This document shows positions 1 through 5,668 of a stretch of DNA of 6,452 nucleotides, in pieces. The DNA comes from Chloroflexota bacterium. Lineage in GTDB: Bacteria; Chloroflexota; Limnocylindria; Limnocylindrales; CSP1-4. Each line of letters begins with the position of its first letter. Position 1 is the stretch's first letter. Location: assembly GCA_021790715.1 (NCBI GenBank), contig JAJYGK010000157.1, forward strand, positions 1 through 6,452, read 5' to 3'. The notes beneath the pieces were generated by a model. The model saw nothing but the letters and a program-made list of their open reading frames with translations. It was not told the DNA's origin and did not search any database. The translations under genes and the position numbers were made by a program.

Positions 1-33
1 GATCGCGCGGCCGGGGTACGGCCGGGCCGGTGA
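1..33 (+). CDS. possible 3' end of an upstream gene (partial)
   Basis: Frame 1 is open from the window edge to a TGA at 31-33 and would give a ten-residue, Arg/Gly-rich tail (DRAAGVRPGR). That is too little to recognise a family. In DNA this G+C-rich an open stretch of this length is expected by chance, so this is only a candidate for the end of a neighbouring gene. Confidence 0.2.
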   Translation, partial: DRAAGVRPGR

Positions 34-247
34 GCCTGGCGACCTGCCCGGCGGAGATGCCATCCCCGGTCGCCTGGTGCGCCACCGTGCTCCCGGGCTG
101 GCACCGAGATCGGAGGCCGCGGCTGCTGCCGTGCTGAGCCGGCCGCTCCTGCTGGGCGGCGCGAGCGGCGGCGTGAACCTGCAGCCGGACGTCTCGGACA
201 CCCTGTTCGGACCACCGGCCGCCGCTTCGGTCACGGGAGCGGCCACG

Positions 248-1615
248 ATGGCGGCGGTGCCGGCAGGAGGATCGGCTGCTGCGGCGGTGCCGGCAGGAGG
301 ATCGCTGGCTGCGGCCATCCCGGCGGGCGGCGCGGTCGCGGCGCCTCCCCTGGCGCTGCCCCGGCCACGCCGGGCACGGCTGGCAGGGCATCCGTACGTC
401 CGCCTCGCGCTCGACGCACGGTTCTCCGCGCTCTGGGTCGGCCAGACGATCAGCCTGCTCGGAGACCGCCTGAACCAGATCGCCCTCGGCGTGCTCGTGC
501 TCTCGATCACCGGGTCGGCGCTCGACGTCGGCCTGACCTTCCTCGCGGCCACGCTGCCGAACCTCCTGTTCGGGCCGTTTGCCGGGGCATTCGTCGACAG
601 GTGGGACCAGCGGCGCGTGATGGTCCTGAGCGACCTGATCCGCGCGGGGCTCGTGCTCCTGGTCCCGCTGGCCGCGCAGCACAGCGTGCTGCTGGTGTAC
701 CCCGTCGTCTTCGGCGTCACGACGGTGAGCATCTTCTTCAGGCCGGCCAGGTCGGCCGTCATCCCGCGCATCGTCGCCGCCGACGACCTGACGCCCGCCA
801 ACGCCGCGATGTACACCGCCGAGACGATCGCGGATCTCGCCGGCTACCCGATCGCCGGGCTCTTCGTGGCATTCCTGGGTAGCGCGCTGACCCTGGCGTT
901 CTGGTGCGACGCGGTCTCGTACCTCGTGAGCGCGGCGCTGCTCCTCTCGATCACCATCCCGCCCGTCGCCCGCTCGGTCGGCCCCGCCGTCTCCGGCTCG
1001 CTGGAGCGCTACCTCGGCGAGATCAGGGAGGCGTGGCGGTTCCTGCGCGCCGATGCGCCGCTTCTCCAGAACACGGTGATCAGCGGCGTGGCACAGCTCG
1101 CTCCCGCGGCCACCGTCGCCCTGACGGTGGTCTACGCCCGCGACGTGCTGCGCGGCTCGATCATCCCCTACCCGCAGAGCTACGCCGCGATCGACCTCCT
1201 GATCGGCCTCGGCAGCCTGGCCGGCGGCGTGGCGATCGGTGCGGTCGGGTCGCGCTGGCGCAAGGGCCACCTCGTGGTCGCGGGGTACTTCGCGCTCGGG
1301 ATCGCCACCATCCTGCTCGGCCTGACGAACAACGAGGTGGTCGCCCTGGCGTGCGCGGCCGCGGCCGGCGTCGCGAACATGGTGTTCATCATCCCGACCC
1401 AGACGCTGTTCGCCGAGCGCACGCCGCAGGACCTGATGGGGCGGGTGGTCGGGATCCGCTTCAGCATGGTGCTGGGACCCCTCACGCTCGCGATGGCCGT
1501 GAGCGGCCTCCTCGGGCAGGCGGTCGGCGTCCCGCTCGTGTTCGTCTCGTTCGGGATCGTCACCGCGCTGGCCGGCGTGGTCGGCCTGCTGCTGCCGGCG
1601 GTCCGCAACGCGTGA
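248..1615 (+). CDS. MFS transporter, drug/siderophore-exporter-like (DHA3/MFS_3 type)
   Basis: This is an integral inner-membrane transporter, 455 aa from the chosen ATG, close to the usual 400-450 aa of the family. After a ~45-residue Ala/Gly/Pro-rich tail, the core opens with FSALWVGQTISLLGDRLNQ (about residues 59-77), the usual first helix of EntS/MefA-like exporters. The loop-2/3 signature GAFVDRWDQRR (about 113-123) is MFS motif A. A second loop of the same kind, SRWRKG, lies near residue 340 between the two halves. Hydrophobic segments fill the rest, consistent with 12 helices. The family moves small molecules with the proton gradient; the substrate cannot be read from the sequence. ATG 248 is preferred because GGGAG (235-239) lies eight bases upstream. 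The frame stays open back to GTG 77, which would add 57 low-complexity residues but has no well-placed ribosome site. The family call is firm; the start is less certain. Confidence 0.88.
   Translation: MAAVPAGGSAAAAVPAGGSLAAAIPAGGAVAAPPLALPRPRRARLAGHPYVRLALDARFSALWVGQTISLLGDRLNQIALGVLVLSITGSALDVGLTFLAATLPNLLFGPFAGAFVDRWDQRRVMVLSDLIRAGLVLLVPLAAQHSVLLVYPVVFGVTTVSIFFRPARSAVIPRIVAADDLTPANAAMYTAETIADLAGYPIAGLFVAFLGSALTLAFWCDAVSYLVSAALLLSITIPPVARSVGPAVSGSLERYLGEIREAWRFLRADAPLLQNTVISGVAQLAPAATVALTVVYARDVLRGSIIPYPQSYAAIDLLIGLGSLAGGVAIGAVGSRWRKGHLVVAGYFALGIATILLGLTNNEVVALACAAAAGVANMVFIIPTQTLFAERTPQDLMGRVVGIRFSMVLGPLTLAMAVSGLLGQAVGVPLVFVSFGIVTALAGVVGLLLPAVRNA
251..340 (+). repeat. 30-bp tandem repeat, three copies, in the MFS N-terminal tail
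   Basis: Units at 251-280, 281-310 and 311-340 encode AAVPAGGSAA, AAVPAGGSLA and AAIPAGGAVA. The first two share the 24-bp core GCGGCGGTGCCGGCAGGAGG plus ATCG; the third has diverged. Copies one and two each carry an internal AGGAGG (265-270 and 295-300), identical to a strong Shine-Dalgarno sequence, but no ATG or GTG start follows at a suitable distance. The period keeps the frame, so copy number could change without breaking the gene. Confidence 0.85.
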
Positions 1616-1669
1616 TCCGCAGCACGCGGCCCCCAGCGTGACCCGCGGCCGGTGGTCTGCGGCGCGTGA
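1610..1669 (+). repeat. imperfect GCGTGA-anchored repeats after the MFS stop
   Basis: GCGTGA occurs at 1610-1615 (overlapping the MFS stop), 1636-1641 and 1664-1669, spaced 26 and 28 bases apart. The first two continue as GCGTGATCCGC and GCGTGACCCGC. Local complementarity is present: CGCGTG 1609-1614 can pair with CACGCG 1623-1628, or CACGC 1623-1627 with GCGTG 1636-1640. No T-tract follows, so a classical intrinsic terminator is not supported. The remainder of the 206-bp gap shows only the candidate -10 element listed separately. Confidence 0.35.
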
Positions 1670-1702
1670 CGGGAGATCCTGCGCGATGGTCCCGCGCTCG
1701 GC

Positions 1703-1708
1703 GATAAT
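1703..1708 (+). promoter_or_regulatory. candidate -10 element GATAAT
   Basis: GATAAT matches the sigma-70 consensus at five of six positions and is a rare AT-rich island in this DNA. It lies about 110 bases upstream of the membrane-protein ATG at 1822 and would be the promoter of the 1822-5630 gene run. No convincing -35 hexamer is present 16-18 bases upstream (1679-1686 reads roughly CTGCGCGA), so support rests on the -10 match and position only. Confidence 0.35.
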
Positions 1709-1803
1709 CACGTCGCGCCACGTGAAGGCGTCTGATCTGGCTGCGTTCGCATCGCCGCTGCCTGCGGCACTCGCCCCGTCCCCGGGCGCGCCATCGCGAC
1801 CAT

Positions 1804-1809
1804 GAGGAG
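1804..1809 (+). promoter_or_regulatory. ribosome binding site for the 1822 gene
   Basis: GAGGAG ends 12 bases before ATG 1822, slightly longer than the ideal spacing. It is the best purine-rich site near this start and favours ATG 1822 over starts further inside the open frame. Confidence 0.5.
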
Positions 1810-1821
1810 CACGACAACGGC

Positions 1822-2415
1822 ATGACCGAGCCCCGATGGAGCCCCGACGAGCCCGCGCCCCAGGAGGAGGCGGGGGAGCCCGCCGAGGAACCGGCCGAAG
1901 AACCAGTCGAAGATGCCGCCGAGGAACCGATCGAGGAACCGGCCGAACGGGCCGCACCTCGAACACCGGGGCCCGCGACTCCCGCCCGGAAGGCGCGGGC
2001 GACCGGCACGGGCCGCAGGTCGTCCGGCGGCGGGCGGGCCAACCCCGCGCCGGCGTCGTCGACCCCGAGCGCTGCGCCGGAGACCCCGACCTACGTCGAC
2101 GACCCGGTCTCCAAGGTCTGGGTCGGCATCGTCGTCGGCCTCTTCGCGCTCGTGTTCGTGTACGCGCTCCTCCTCGGTCACGGCGGTGTCCTGACGCCGA
2201 GCCCCTCGCCCACGCCGCCTCCGACCGCGGCGCCGTCGATCACGGCGCCCGCCTCGCCGGCCGCCTCCACCTCGGTGAGCCCGGCGGCCAGCGGCGCTGC
2301 GAGCCCGATCGTCAGCCCCGCGGCCAGCGCAGGCGCCGGGACGAGTGCCGCCCCGTCGTCGAGCGGGGCCCCGGCACCGAGCGCAGCACCTTCGGTCAGC
2401 CCCGCAGCGAGCTGA
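1822..2415 (+). CDS. single-pass membrane protein, acidic head and Ser/Pro/Ala tail, unknown function
   Basis: I do not recognise a family. The 197-aa product has four visible zones: an acidic Pro/Glu head with EEP repeats (about residues 13-43); a basic Arg/Lys stretch with Gly/Ser (about 54-73); one hydrophobic helix WVGIVVGLFALVFVYALLL (about 100-118); and a tail almost entirely Ser, Pro, Ala and Thr, containing SVSPAAS or IVSPAAS three times. Basic residues before the helix suggest the head is cytoplasmic and the tail outside, where Ser/Thr/Pro-rich tails often act as extended or glycosylated spacers; that role is inference. It lies 29 bases upstream of the isoaspartyl methyltransferase gene on the same strand and probably shares its transcript. 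The opposite strand is also open here, but only as a compositional shadow of the biased repeats. Confidence 0.7.
   Translation: MTEPRWSPDEPAPQEEAGEPAEEPAEEPVEDAAEEPIEEPAERAAPRTPGPATPARKARATGTGRRSSGGGRANPAPASSTPSAAPETPTYVDDPVSKVWVGIVVGLFALVFVYALLLGHGGVLTPSPSPTPPPTAAPSITAPASPAASTSVSPAASGAASPIVSPAASAGAGTSAAPSSSGAPAPSAAPSVSPAAS
1885..1947 (+). repeat. direct repeat encoding the EEP-rich head
   Basis: The 15-mer GAGGAACCGGCCGAA occurs exactly at 1885-1899 and 1933-1947, 48 bases (16 codons) apart, with related GAGGAACCG/GAAGAACCA units between. The region encodes the EEPAEEPVEDAAEEPIEEPAE stretch, broken here as EEPAEEPVED and AAEEPIEEPAE. The spacing keeps the frame, as expected for slippage within a disordered segment. 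Confidence 0.7.
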
Positions 2416-2444
2416 TCGCGGGGCCGAAACGGCAGGCGCCGGGC

Positions 2445-3188
2445 ATGGCCGCTCAGGGGGACCTGTTCGAGACACGCCGGCGCATGCTCGTGGCCCAGCT
2501 GCACGCGGCCGGGATCCGTGACTCCGCGGTGCTCGCTGCCTTCGCCAGCGTCCCTCGCGAGCGGTTCGTTCCGCCCGAGCTCGTCGAGTTCGCCTACGAC
2601 GACGAGGCGCTGGGCATCGGGCGCGGCCAGACGATCTCGCAGCCGTACATCGTGGCCCGCATGACCGAGCTCCTGCACCTCGTCCGTGAGGCCGGGCTCG
2701 CTGCCCCGAACGAGGTCCGCGGAGAGACGGTGGGTGGACCCCGCGGCGGCGGAGCCGCGAGTGAAACGACGCACGTGCCGCCGCGCGCGCTGGACGTCGG
2801 GACGGGATCGGGTTACCAGGCCGCGATCCTCGCCGCGATGGGCGTGGAGGTCGTCTCGATCGAGCGCGACCCCGAGCTGTCCCGGGCGGCTGCGGCACGG
2901 CTGGCCGAGATCAGGCTCGGCGGCCGGATCGCGTGCGTGCTCGGCGACGGCAGCGAGGGGTGGCCCCCTGGCGCACCGTACGACGGGATCGTCGTCGGGG
3001 CGGCGGCGCCGGACGTCCCGGCCCCGCTGCTCGACCAGCTCGCCGACGGCGGCCGGCTGGTGATCCCGGTCGGCCCGCGTGGCGAGCAGTCGCTCCACGT
3101 CTGCACGCGGGTCGGCGACCGCATCGACGAGCGGATCTCGGACCCGTGCGTGTTCGTGCCGCTCGTCGGCCGCTACGGCTTCGCATGA
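2445..3188 (+). CDS. pcm: protein-L-isoaspartate O-methyltransferase
   Basis: This cytosolic repair enzyme transfers a methyl group from S-adenosylmethionine to isoaspartyl residues formed by ageing of Asn and Asp, starting their return to normal aspartate. The product is 247 aa; E. coli Pcm is 208. Family landmarks are in order: VPRERFVP (37-44); GQTISQPYIVARMTELL (61-77), containing the conserved Ser; SAM-binding motif I ALDVGTGSGYQAA (115-127); acidic VVSIERDPEL (137-146); YDGIVVGAAAP (179-189); LVIPVG (205-210); and FVPLVGRYG (237-245) at the end. The extra length is mainly an insertion at about 80-114 (REAGLAAPNE to THVPPR), where E. coli has about five residues; it falls just before the SAM-binding strand. 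ATG 2445 is chosen because homology begins right after it; the ribosome site is weak (AGG at 2434-2436). The stop at 3186-3188 lies 31 bases before the deacetylase start. Confidence 0.95.
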   Translation: MAAQGDLFETRRRMLVAQLHAAGIRDSAVLAAFASVPRERFVPPELVEFAYDDEALGIGRGQTISQPYIVARMTELLHLVREAGLAAPNEVRGETVGGPRGGGAASETTHVPPRALDVGTGSGYQAAILAAMGVEVVSIERDPELSRAAAARLAEIRLGGRIACVLGDGSEGWPPGAPYDGIVVGAAAPDVPAPLLDQLADGGRLVIPVGPRGEQSLHVCTRVGDRIDERISDPCVFVPLVGRYGFA

Positions 3189-3229
3189 GGCGCGGGATGC
3201 GCCGACACGGACCGTTCGCATGAGCCGCG
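3180..3229 (+). repeat. duplicated stop/start junction flanking a 12-codon ORF
   Basis: TTCGCATGAGGCGCG (3180-3194) and TTCGCATGAGCCGCG (3215-3229) match at 14 of 15 bases, 35 bases apart. The first contains the pcm stop (TGA 3186-3188) overlapped by ATG 3185. The second contains the deacetylase start (ATG 3220) overlapped by TGA 3221-3223. ATG 3185 opens a 12-codon ORF (MRRGMRRHGPFA) whose stop is that TGA, so ATGA overlaps link the three reading frames. The mini-ORF has no strong ribosome site and is not claimed as a real protein. Confidence 0.6.
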
Positions 3230-4866
3230 TCGCCCACGTCTTCGTCGCGCCGCATCCCGACGACATCGCCCTCTCGTGCGGCGGCCTCGTCGCCGCGCTG
3301 GCGGCACGCGGCGAGGATGTGGCGATCGTCACGGTGTACTCCGGGATCGGCGATGGTGCGGCGCTGACGCCGTACCAGCGGGAGGCGCTGGGCTTCGGTG
3401 CACCGGACGGCACGGCCGCCGAAACGGTCGGGGCGGCCGGGATCGCGCACGCGCGCAACCTGGAGGACGAGGCGTACGCGCGGCTGTTCGGCGTGCGCAT
3501 GGTGCGGCTGGATCTGCCCGACGCCGTGTACCGCGGCTACGAGGGCGACGAGCAGCTCACCGGCCCCGTGCACGCGGACGACGCCCCACCGATCGAGCCG
3601 CTGCGTCGCGCGCTCGGGGAGCTCGGCGCGACGGACATCTGCGCGCCGCTCGGGGTGGGCAACCATGTCGACCACGTGCTGTGCCGCGATGCCGTGCTGG
3701 CCCTGGCCGCCGAGGCCGACACGGCGCCGCCCGACGCCGCCACGCACGTCCCGCCGCCGAGGACGGCGCCGCCCGCGAGGGAGGCGCGGCCCTCGCTCCG
3801 CCTGTACGAGGACTTCCCGTACGCGGCACGGATGGAGTTCCGCGGGCCCGGGGTCCTGCCGGGCGGCGGGCGCTCGCTGCCGCCGGACCGCGAGCTCGCG
3901 CTCCCGCCCGGGAGCGCGCTCCGGCCGGAGTACGTCGGGATCTCGCCCTGGCTCGAGCGCAAGGCCGAGGGGATCGCCGCCTACGCGAGCCAGGTCGGCC
4001 GCCAGTTCGAGGGGAGCGGCGGGGTGCTGGAGGCGCTGCGCACCTACCACGCGCGGGTCGCGCGGGAGGGAGAACTCCCCGGCCACGCGGAGCGCTACTG
4101 GGTCGTGGTCGCGGATCGGGAGGCCGGGCACGCAGGATCCGGCCGCCTCGCGCCGCCTGCGCGGCCCGATCGTCGTGGGCGTTCCGAACGAGGCGGGCGA
4201 ACCGACCCGCTGGCGCCGCAGCCGCCGATGGCACCGCGCCTGCCGCGTGGGCTGGGGGCCGCGGACGCGCCGGTGGCGGCGGAACTCCACGACGTGACCT
4301 GGCGGGCGATCCGCGCGGACGGGTGGTCGCTGCCCGGCGCCGGCCTCGCGGCCGTCGAGTTCGCCGGTTGCCGGCTCGAGACCGTCGACCTCTCCGGCGC
4401 GCAGTGCTCGCGGCTGGTCCTGGCCGACGCGGAGGTGAACGCCTCGAACCTCGCCAACCTGGCCGCGCGCGATTCCTCGCTCATCCGCGTCACGCTGCGC
4501 CGCGCGCGGCTCACGGGCATGGGCTGGCCGGCCGGGACCCTGACCGACGTGCGCGTCGAGGATTGCCGGGCCGATCTCTCGTCGTTCCGTTTCGGGCGGC
4601 TCCAGCGCGTCACGTTCGTGCGCTGCCTGCTCGCCGATGCCGACTTCGAGGGCGTGCGCGGCGAATCGGTCGCTTTCCTCGACTGCGACCTGTCCCGGGC
4701 CGCCTTCTCGCAGGCCCGCTTCGAGCGGTCGGAGATCCGCCGGTGCCGGCTCGACGGGGTCTCCGGGGTCGACGGGCTCCGGGGCATGGGCCTGCTGCCG
4801 GAGGACATCGTGTCGCTGGCCGGCCCGATGGCGGCCGCGCTGGGGGTGCGGACGCTGGCGCCCTGA
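3220..4866 (+). CDS. PIG-L/LmbE deacetylase joined to a pentapeptide-repeat domain
   Basis: One uninterrupted 548-aa frame carries two unrelated modules. Residues 1 to about 297 are a PIG-L-type metal-dependent deacetylase. The family removes N-acetyl groups from GlcNAc-containing substrates such as mycothiol or bacillithiol precursors. Visible marks are PHPDDIALSCGG (11-22), whose His12 and Asp15 should bind zinc; GNHVDH (147-152), the second metal-binding His motif; LYEDFPYA (195-202); and GHAERYW (288-294), which normally lies near the protein end. A Pro/Ala-rich insertion sits at about 165-192. Residues about 298-336 form a Pro/Arg linker, and 337-548 are a pentapeptide-repeat protein described separately. 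ATG 3220 is chosen because the HPDD strand starts directly after it; upstream in-frame starts lie inside pcm. In the linker, third-position G+C is lower in this frame than in the +1-shifted frame, so two genes or a frameshift are alternatives to a true fusion. The substrate is unknown. Confidence 0.8.
   Translation: MSRVAHVFVAPHPDDIALSCGGLVAALAARGEDVAIVTVYSGIGDGAALTPYQREALGFGAPDGTAAETVGAAGIAHARNLEDEAYARLFGVRMVRLDLPDAVYRGYEGDEQLTGPVHADDAPPIEPLRRALGELGATDICAPLGVGNHVDHVLCRDAVLALAAEADTAPPDAATHVPPPRTAPPAREARPSLRLYEDFPYAARMEFRGPGVLPGGGRSLPPDRELALPPGSALRPEYVGISPWLERKAEGIAAYASQVGRQFEGSGGVLEALRTYHARVAREGELPGHAERYWVVVADREAGHAGSGRLAPPARPDRRGRSERGGRTDPLAPQPPMAPRLPRGLGAADAPVAAELHDVTWRAIRADGWSLPGAGLAAVEFAGCRLETVDLSGAQCSRLVLADAEVNASNLANLAARDSSLIRVTLRRARLTGMGWPAGTLTDVRVEDCRADLSSFRFGRLQRVTFVRCLLADADFEGVRGESVAFLDCDLSRAAFSQARFERSEIRRCRLDGVSGVDGLRGMGLLPEDIVSLAGPMAAALGVRTLAP
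4228..4866 (+). other. pentapeptide-repeat module, possibly a gene of its own
   Basis: From ATG 4228 the frame gives 212 aa beginning MAPRLPRGL, which resembles the start of stand-alone pentapeptide-repeat proteins as I remember them. Degenerate A(D/N)LXX-like repeats follow, such as VEFAGCRLETVDLSGAQ, LVLADAEVNASNLANL, VTFVRCLLADADFEG and VAFLDCDLSRAAFSQARF, spaced so that Leu or Phe recurs about every five residues. A short cap, LRGMGLLPEDIVSLAG plus AAALGV, closes the protein. Such repeats fold into a right-handed square beta-helix; some members (Qnr, MfpA) mimic DNA and bind gyrase, but most have no known role. No Shine-Dalgarno site precedes ATG 4228, so separate initiation would depend on coupling. 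Length and N-terminus argue for an ancestral separate gene; the open frame argues for a present fusion. Confidence 0.65.
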
Positions 4867-4930
4867 CATCGCCGGGAACCGCCGCGCGACCCCGTCCGTC
4901 TGACGGCGTATCGGCAGCCGCCGAGAGACC

Positions 4931-4936
4931 GGAGGA
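4931..4936 (+). promoter_or_regulatory. ribosome binding site for the SIMPL-like gene
   Basis: GGAGGA lies seven bases before ATG 4944, the strongest and best-spaced Shine-Dalgarno site in the window. It fixes the start inside a frame that stays open for over a kilobase upstream. The 77-bp gap before it also holds a weak inverted repeat, CCGTC 4892-4896 with GACGG 4902-4906, without a T-tract. Confidence 0.8.
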
Positions 4937-4943
4937 ACGAGCG

Positions 4944-5630
4944 ATGGTCACAGCACGACGATTCCTGGGCGTCGGGGTCGCCCTCGGCCTGGCCGCGGGG
5001 CTTCTCGCCGGTGCGGCACTCTGGGGTCCCGGACAGGCGGCCGCCACCGGGACGTCTCCGTCGGCAGCCCCGTCGCACGTCTCGGTCGGCGCCATGGAGA
5101 CTGCTCCGACGCCCCTGTCTGTCGGTGCCGATGTCCCGGCCGTCACGGTCACAGGCGGCTCCGGGACCGGCTCGTCGGCCGCGGCGGGTGCGAGCGGTGC
5201 GGGCGTCGCCTCTTCGGCCATCGCCTACCCCGTGTACGCCGGCACGCCGGGACTGGCCCCGGATCACACGATCGTCGTCACCGGCACCGGCCAGGCGGAG
5301 ATGAAGAGCGACGGGTCCGACCGTTCGGCGGCGCAGGGACGCGCGATCGCGGCCGCGCTGTCCGATGCGAAGGCCCAGGCGCAGGCGATCGCGAGCGGGA
5401 CCGGGCTCACCCTGGGCGGCGTCCTGTCGGTGAGCGCGCTCGTCTCGCCCGGCTACGGCGTCGTCCCGATGGCCGGCGTCCCGGCCGACGCGCCGGGGTG
5501 CGTCACGAGTTCGCCGGCGGGTGGCGCGACGGCGCCCGGGACGGCCACCATCCCAGAGCCCGCCTGCCCGCCGATCGCGTACCCGCAGACGCTCGGCGTC
5601 TCGGTGACCGTCGAGTACGCGGTGAGCTGA
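4944..5630 (+). CDS. secreted SIMPL-like (DUF541-type) protein, shortened domain
   Basis: The 228-aa product starts with a signal peptide or anchor: basic TARR, a hydrophobic run to about residue 28, then a likely cleavage region near GQAAA (30-34). A Ser/Ala/Gly/Thr-rich spacer reaches about residue 100. The C-terminal half resembles SIMPL/DUF541: an IVVTGTGQAEMKSD strand (110-123), a helix with ALSDAKAQAQAIASGTGLTLGGVLSVS (138-164), and a final strand LGVSVTVEYAVS (217-228). Usual SIMPL domains have roughly 100 or more residues between the opening strand and the helix; here the helix follows almost at once, so the domain looks cut down. Cys186 and Cys208 could pair outside the cell. SIMPL proteins are envelope or periplasmic proteins of poorly known function. 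The gene follows the deacetylase ORF by 77 bases and has its own strong ribosome site. The family assignment rests on motif resemblance only. Confidence 0.72.
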   Translation: MVTARRFLGVGVALGLAAGLLAGAALWGPGQAAATGTSPSAAPSHVSVGAMETAPTPLSVGADVPAVTVTGGSGTGSSAAAGASGAGVASSAIAYPVYAGTPGLAPDHTIVVTGTGQAEMKSDGSDRSAAQGRAIAAALSDAKAQAQAIASGTGLTLGGVLSVSALVSPGYGVVPMAGVPADAPGCVTSSPAGGATAPGTATIPEPACPPIAYPQTLGVSVTVEYAVS

Positions 5631-5643
5631 CGCGCGTCGCGCG
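5631..5643. terminator. weak GC hairpin between convergent genes
   Basis: CGCGC (5631-5635), loop GTC, GCGCG (5639-5643) forms a short all-GC stem immediately after the SIMPL stop. The 38-bp convergent gap is the natural site for termination of both genes. No T-run follows on either strand and the stem is only five pairs, so this is tentative. Confidence 0.25.
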
Positions 5644-5668
5644 CCTCTCCTCGGAGCCGGGCCGCCCC

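Noticed and set aside
77..247. GTG 77 as the start of the MFS gene
   Set aside because: It has no well-spaced ribosome site and adds 57 low-complexity residues; ATG 248 has GGGAG eight bases upstream. The longer form is not excluded.
1617..1662. CCGCAG/CTGCGG hairpin as terminator of the MFS gene
   Set aside because: There are only six pairs around a long loop, with no following T-tract.
1722..1805. 27-codon ORF from GTG 1722 before the membrane-protein gene
   Set aside because: It has no ribosome site, is composed of Ala/Pro/Ser and is of a length expected by chance. A leader-peptide role cannot be supported.
1836..2444. N-terminal extension of pcm
   Set aside because: It overlaps the membrane-protein gene in another frame, is Arg/Gly-rich and adds ~200 residues that Pcm proteins do not have.
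1708..2898. Minus-strand open frame of 396 codons opposite the membrane protein and pcm
   Set aside because: It is dominated by Arg, Gly and Ser with low-complexity runs such as GRRGGRR, and the end opposite the EEP repeats reads as a Phe/Leu/Gly repeat. It is a shadow of the plus-strand composition.
2178..3500. Minus-strand open frame of 440 codons spanning three plus-strand genes
   Set aside because: It crosses gene boundaries on the other strand, has no domain signature and is Arg/Ala-rich throughout.
2911..4869. Long minus-strand open frame of 652 codons opposite the deacetylase
   Set aside because: The translation is Arg/Pro/Ala-rich with no recognisable domain, and the plus strand carries clear conserved motifs over the same bases. 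Long antisense frames are expected at this G+C content.
3276..4943. Upstream extension of the SIMPL-like frame
   Set aside because: The frame is open but Arg-rich and overlaps the deacetylase. A strong ribosome site and signal peptide place the real start at 4944.
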